Assembly: GCF_950295315.1 (NCBI RefSeq)
Contig: NW_026647180.1
Coordinates: 868,001 to 932,000 of the forward strand
Reading direction: 5' to 3'
Source: Erinaceus europaeus
Taxonomy: Eukaryota; Chordata; Mammalia; Eulipotyphla; Erinaceidae
Length of the DNA stretch: 64,000 nt
Made by a program: the position numbers and the translations under genes
Shown: positions 59,235 to 64,000 of the stretch, piece after piece
Layout of the letters: every line of letters begins with the position of its first letter
How positions within the stretch are numbered: the first letter of the stretch is position 1
Notes under the pieces: model-generated
What the model was told of the DNA's origin: nothing
Databases searched by the model: none
Seen by the model: the letters and a program-made list of their open reading frames with translations, nothing else

Positions 59235-60263
59235 TTGCCACAAGGGGTACTTGCCATAGCGCAGTGCCAGTACCACGAATCCACTGCTCCCATGTTCCAT
59301 TTTTTCCCCTTTCGCTGCCCTTGTGGCTTGAATATTGTGGTTATTAATAATATTATTATTGTTGTTGTGATAGTTACTGTCCTTGCGGAGAACAGAGAAA
59401 AATGGAAAGAGGAGGTTAAAGAGAGATGGGGGAGAGAAAGATAGGCCCCCTGAAGATCTGCTTCACTATATAAATAAAGCACATTTTCATTTGACTCGAT
59501 AGAAACACAGAGACACGTATACATGTAGAATACCTGCATTTTTTATTTATGTATTATTTATCTATTGATTGATTGATTGACTGATTGATTGCCTCCAGGG
59601 TTATTGTCAGGGCTAGGGGCCTGCACCACGAACCCACTGCTCCTGCAGACCATGTTTTCCCCTTTGGCTGCCCTTGTTGCCTGAACTTTGTTGTGGTTAT
59701 TATTATCGTTGTTGTTGCTGTTACTGTCCTTGCATAGGACAGAGAGAAAGGGAGAGAGGAGTGGAAACACGGAAGGGTGAGAGAAAGGTAGACCCCTGCA
59801 GGTCTGCTTCACTAGATAAACAAAAAGCATGTACATTTATTTACAAAGTGGGTACACCGACACATGTATACATGTATATTACCTGTATATTTTCTCTCTG
59901 AGTTTATATATATAATGTATGTATTTATTTATTGCATCCAGGGTCACTGCCAGTGCTCGATACATATACCTGGAATCCACTGCTGCTGCAGACCATTTAT
60001 TCTCCTTTTGCTGCCCTTGTTGCTTTATCATTGTTGTGCTTCTTCTTATTGTTGTTGTTGTTACTGTCCTTACATAGGATAGAGAGAAAGGGATAGGGGA
60101 GGGGAAAGTCAGAGGGAGAAGTGACAGATAGAGCCCCTGAAGATCTGCTTCACCCCCTGTAAAGCTACTCCCCTGCAGGTGGAGGTCTGGGGGCCATACC
60201 GCAGATCCTTCTGCCTGTCCCCTCGTTTCCTCCACCACCTCTTAACCCTCTGACATTCCGCCC
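59235..60263 (-). mobile_element. SINE type I triplet, unit 15
   Basis: TACCACGAATCC in body A as in unit 12, but GACTCGATAG in the copy B flank. Confidence 0.78.
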
Positions 60264-60563
60264 AACCTCCCTGGATTTCCTTTTGACAGCAATATGACCT
60301 GTCTATTTTTTGAATCCTCAATATCCTGAGGATCAGTCTTGGAAATAGTCTCATGAGAAGCCACAGGGGGATCTCTGGAATCAGAGAGCGCCTGGAACAG
60401 CAGCTGGGGCTCTAGAGCCAGGGCATGGTCCATCTACCCATCCACCCTCCATGGAGTCCACCTGCCTGCATCTTGGTCCTGCTCCCTCCCAAAAAGATTT
60501 TTTTCCCTTGTTTCACTGAGAAACAGGCATCACATAGGAGAGTCAGGCAGTGGGAAACAAAAA

Positions 60564-60600
<37 letters not shown>

Positions 60601-61409
60601 ACTGATGGACCAGCTTCTGGGAAGTACAGGTTTTGAACCTGAAAACGCTGTCTGCCTCTGCCTGTCTCTGAGTCCACTGGAGGAGCCACTGCCCCAGGCA
60701 GACCTTGTGCTCAGAGTGGGGTGTTTTCGCCAGTCCTAGGCTTGCACAGCGCACTTGGGATTGGGTTGCCTGAGATCCAAATGTTACATTGTAGATTGTT
60801 TGCAGTTCCGGCTCCCCAGGACATTGGACAGACCCAACTGCTCTGGGGATACCCAGAGAAAAAGACTCTTCCCATCCTTAGTGCAAATGGAGTGGAGGGG
60901 GAGGGGAGAGATGTGCATGTGTGGGATACTCATGCCCAGGTGTGTGTGAGGGGCCCTGACAGGGGTTAGAAGGGGGTTGAGGGGCAGAAGGAGACTGTTT
61001 GGGGGGCAGGCTGCAGGCAGGGGAGCCCCTGAATAGGTGCAGGGCTGTGTGTGCCTGTGGTGGCAGGGCGTTAGGGCAGGTCCCCCTGCAGGATGGTGAA
61101 GATGGCAGCTGGGCTGTCCCAGGGCCCCCAGGGCTGGAGGGCAGCAGCAGGCTGGCAGGAAAGGAGGCAAACAGTAGATGACAGTTGGGGAGCTGGGGGA
61201 CAGGGGGCAAGGGGAAAAGGGGGCATCCTTGCGGAGAAGGGGGAGGGGGCTGGACTGGAGAGTGGGTGGAGCTGGAGGCAGGCAGGTCCCAAGAATCAGG
61301 AACTGACAGGGCCAGATACCTGCACCCACCCACTGGATAGCAGCTGCAGCAGCCAGAGCAGCAGCCCTGGCTTGCCTAGGCCAAGGGCCCTGAGTGAGTC
61401 CCTCTGAGG

Positions 61410-62161
61410 ATGAGGAAGGGTAGGGGGAGGGGTAGAGGCAGGGGGAGGAGGGCCGCTGTCAGCAGGCAACGGGTCTACAGGGGCCTCCACTATGGAGGCC
61501 TGTGTCCAGGTGGCTGCCCGCCAGATCCGGGGCAGCTCAGGGCTCCCAGGGCCCTGGGGGGTGTCTGTGGGTTGGGGGCTGTCAGTCAGTCAGTCTGTCT
61601 GTGTGTCAGTGCACTTGCTTGGACAGGGGCCTGGCGGCCCTTGGACCCCAGCCCTGGGCTGTCAGATGCCGGCCCCGCCCCCGGACACGCCCCCACCATG
61701 CCCCTTGCCTCAGAGCCCTGCCCACCTGTGCTGGCTTTTGCCTGGGGCTCTGGCTCTGGTGGCTGGCCACCACCCCTCAGATCAAGTTCAGGGTGGGTGT
61801 CATGGCTGCTGCCACCACCACTGCCTCCCTAGGGGTCAACTGGGTGGGCGGGGTCCTCGTGGCCTAGCAACCTCTCGAGCCCTTTGTGATGTCCCCCCCC
61901 AGGATTCTGTGCGCATGCGCACTGGCACTGGGCAGCCCAACTGTCCTGCCACTATGTCAGGCGGCAGCAACTAGACCCCTGGACCCCGGCACAGAGGGAC
62001 GGAAGAACGGGAGGACAGCGCTGACCGACGACGGACCTCGGGGCTGGCAGCCAAGAGAGCAAAGGAGGAGGTGCGCCCAGGAGCCAGGGAGCCCGGGCTA
62101 CAGCTACCTGTAGGCAGGCATGTAGCTACAGCTACATGCCTGCCTGCCTTGCTGGATGCAG
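61410..62161 (+). promoter_or_regulatory. GC-rich island with palindrome insertion, unit 15
   Basis: CCCACCATGCCCC, 8-C run, CCCTTTGTGATG; NRF1 palindrome intact. Confidence 0.5.
62113..62144. repeat. 32-bp perfect inverted repeat, unit 15
   Basis: Third copy of the insertion seen in units 10 and 13, with both arms intact. Confidence 0.95.
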
Positions 62162-62194
62162 GTATGCTAGCTCTGTCCAGGTGGGTTTCTCAGT

Positions 62195-62361
62195 TCCTCT
62201 CCTGTCCTCTCCAGTTCTCTCCTGTCCTCTCCTGTCCTCTCCTCTCCTGTCCTCTCCTCTCCTGTCCTCTCCTGTCCTCTCCTCTCCTCTCCTGTCCTCT
62301 CCTCTCCTCTCCTGTCCTCTCCTCTCCTCTCCTGTCCGCTCCTCTCCTCTCTTCTCTCCTC
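62195..62361. repeat. Pentamer satellite, unit 15 (167 bp)
   Basis: Same length as units 7 and 8, with a private CTCCAGTTCTC near its start. Confidence 0.95.
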
Positions 62362-63032
62362 ACTTCCGGGTGCCCTGATCACCAGCTCGAGCGCTTTTGA
62401 CATTTCACCTGTGACAGCTGCCCACACCCCCCCTCAGCGTCCTTGACGTGACCCAGCTCACAGGCTCACCTGCTCACCCCACCCACACCCACACGCCCCA
62501 CCACATTCCCTGGATCAGCTCCTCTGCCCTATTCAGCCAAACTGCCCAGTTGGCAATGTATCTGTGCAGGCTTGACTGTCTTTATCATTCAAGGTTATAT
62601 CTCCTTTTGTACTTAGCTTGGTTGATTGTGGATGGATACTTGGATGGATGGATGGATGGATGGATGGATGGATGGATGGAAGAATGGATGGATGGATGGA
62701 AGGATTGAGTGATGCACGGGTTGATCGATTGGTTTTGTAGAGGCAGAGAGCCATCTAGGGGTACTTGAGACCTCTGGCATAAGAGCCCTAGTCTTCTGTC
62801 GAATGTAAAACATTAACACCTCAATAAATAAATGAATAAATGTATTAAATAAACTGGGTTAAGAAAAACGCGGTGTCTTTTTCAAGGAACATAATAAGGA
62901 AAGCATTGTTCTGAGCAGCCCCTTGAAATATTGGGATATTTCATTTTGCCTCCTTCTTCTTCTTCTTCTTCTTCTTCTTCTTCTTCTTCTTCTTCTTCTT
63001 CTTCTTCTTCTTCTTCATCTTCTTTTTTTTTT

Positions 63033-63247
63033 CTTTGCTTTCTATTATCTTGATTTTTTTTTTGGAATGGACAGTCAGGAATTGAGAGACAAGGGAGGGA
63101 TAGAGATTTTGAGAACCAGAGAGATACCTGCAGCACATCTGCACCACTTGTAAAGATTTCCCACTGCAGGTCGGAACCAGGGTCTTGAACCGAGGTCCTC
63201 CAACAGTTTAACATGAGTGCTTAACCAGGTGAGGCACCACCTGCTAA
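63033..63247 (-). mobile_element. SINE type II, unit 16
   Basis: Follows the longest CTT tract in the window; GATTTTTTTTTTGG as in unit 14. Confidence 0.8.
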
Positions 63248-63424
63248 GCTTAATGTGACATTTTTTTTAGCAATGAAAAGAAATTCTCTTGGCTAGGTAA
63301 GAAATAAATAAAATATAAATAAGTAAATAAAAGTGCTTTTACGTTTACACAGTGGAAACACACACTGGGACATATTCTTGTATATTACTTGTATTGTTTA
63401 TTTATTTATTTATTTATTTATTTA

Positions 63425-64000
63425 TTGCCACAAGGGGTACTTGCCATAGCGCAGTGCCAGTACCACTAATCCACTGCTCCCATGTTCCATTTTTTCCCCT
63501 TTCGCTGCCCTTGTGGCTTGAATATTGTGGTTATTAATAATATTATTATTGTTGTTGTGATAGTTACTGTCCTTGCGGAGAACAGAGAAAAATGGAAAGA
63601 GGAGGTTAAAGAGAGATGGGGGAGAGAAAGATAGGCCCCCTGAAGATCTGCTTCACTATATAAATAAAGCACATTTTCATTTGACTCGATAGAAACACAG
63701 AGACACGTATACATGTAGAATACCTGCATTTTTTATTTATGTATTATTTATCTATTGATTGATTGATTGACTGATTGATTGCCTCCAGGGTTATTGTCAG
63801 GGCTAGGGGCCTGCACCACGAACCCACTGCTCCTGCAGACCATGTTTTCCCCTTTGGCTGCCCTTGTTGCCTGAACTTTGTTGTGGTTATTATTATCGTT
63901 GTTGTTGCTGTCACTGTCCTTGCATAGGACAGAGAGAAAGGGAGAGAGGAGTGGAAACACGGAAGGGTGAGAGAAAGGTAGACCCCTGCAGGTCTGCTTC
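63425..64000 (-). mobile_element. SINE type I triplet, bodies A and part of B, unit 16 (cut by window end)
   Basis: Body A complete and body B up to CTGCAGGTCTGCTTC; GCTGTCACTGTCC as in unit 14. Confidence 0.75.

Larger units (their letters stand above)
58291..62447. repeat. Macrosatellite unit 15 (4157 bp)
   Basis: Carries the palindrome insertion, CCCTTTGTGATG and CCCTCAGCGTCC as in unit 13, and CCCACCATGCCCC (near 61690) as in unit 10. Its start has ATGGATACTTGG but TTAAAAAAACGC. TACCACGAATCC (near 59272) links it to unit 12. Private: CTCTCCAGTTCTC near 62208 in the pentamer block and GTTGATAGATTGG near 58570. Confidence 0.97.
62448..64000. repeat. Macrosatellite unit 16, first 1553 bp only
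   Basis: Cut by the window end inside the second SINE copy of the internal triplet. It matches unit 14 variant for variant (TTAAGAAAAACGC, GATTTTTTTTTTGG, GCTGTCACTGTCC) but has the longest (CTT)n tract in the window (about 62,951-63,018). The array therefore continues to the right. Confidence 0.95.

Noticed and set aside
1..64000. CRISPR array or bacterial operon
   Set aside because: Repeats are kilobases long with SINEs and microsatellites; no short direct repeats with unique spacers, no cas genes, no bacterial gene spacing.
1..64000. Integrated virus or retroelement with coding capacity
   Set aside because: No reverse transcriptase, integrase, capsid or envelope-like frames and no long terminal repeats; all mobile elements seen are non-coding SINEs.
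1..64000. Ribosomal DNA array
   Set aside because: The period is too short for a mammalian rDNA unit, and no 18S, 5.8S or 28S sequence is present.

Overview
The window is the interior of one large direct tandem array (a macrosatellite) in a vertebrate, almost certainly mammalian, genome. A unit of about 4.15 kb is repeated head to tail on the same strand for the whole 64 kb: a 140-base end of one unit, fifteen complete units (4121 to 4199 bases each, mean about 4154), and the first 1553 bases of a sixteenth. Neither array edge is in the window. I find no credible protein-coding gene, rRNA, tRNA gene or CRISPR array; the open frames are short, low in complexity or proline-rich, and exist in every unit only because the units are near-identical.

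Organism: every unit carries several antisense tRNA-derived SINE copies. Their consensus (a tRNA-like head, then a body read on the minus strand as a CCTGCAGGGG-like block, a CT-rich stretch and a CAACAA/AATAAATA-rich tail) is what I recall as typical of hedgehogs (Erinaceidae, e.g. Erinaceus europaeus). That assignment is from memory of the SINE family and is not checked.

Layout of a unit, with unit 1 (141-4286) as reference: a CRE-like site at the unit junction and a C-rich stretch; a (TGGA)n tract (335-402); an AT-rich segment with several AATAAA motifs (403-645); a (CTT)n tract that is the expanded tail of an antisense SINE (646-916); a threefold internal repeat in which each copy has about 80 bases of AT-rich flank plus a SINE, two without heads and one full length (985-2110); about 300 bases of unrecognised sequence (2111-2413); a poly-T tract with a small tRNA-like SINE (2414-2537); a G-rich segment with strong quadruplex potential (2538-3247); a GC- and CpG-rich island with GC boxes, an RFX-type half site and a palindromic NRF1 site, ending in a good 5' splice-site match (3248-3975); and a pyrimidine-rich pentamer satellite (4009-4200) followed by an ETS site.

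The units fall into local subfamilies. Units 2-6 share small deletions, units 7 and 8 share a long run of private variants across the unit boundary, and units 9-16 form an irregular higher-order pattern of two alternating 3' types. One type is marked by a 24-base insertion that makes a perfect 32-base inverted repeat. The picture fits repeated unequal exchange in register. Whether the GC-rich island is a working promoter, giving one short non-coding transcript per unit, or a chromatin element as in known GC-rich macrosatellites, is the most interesting open question here.
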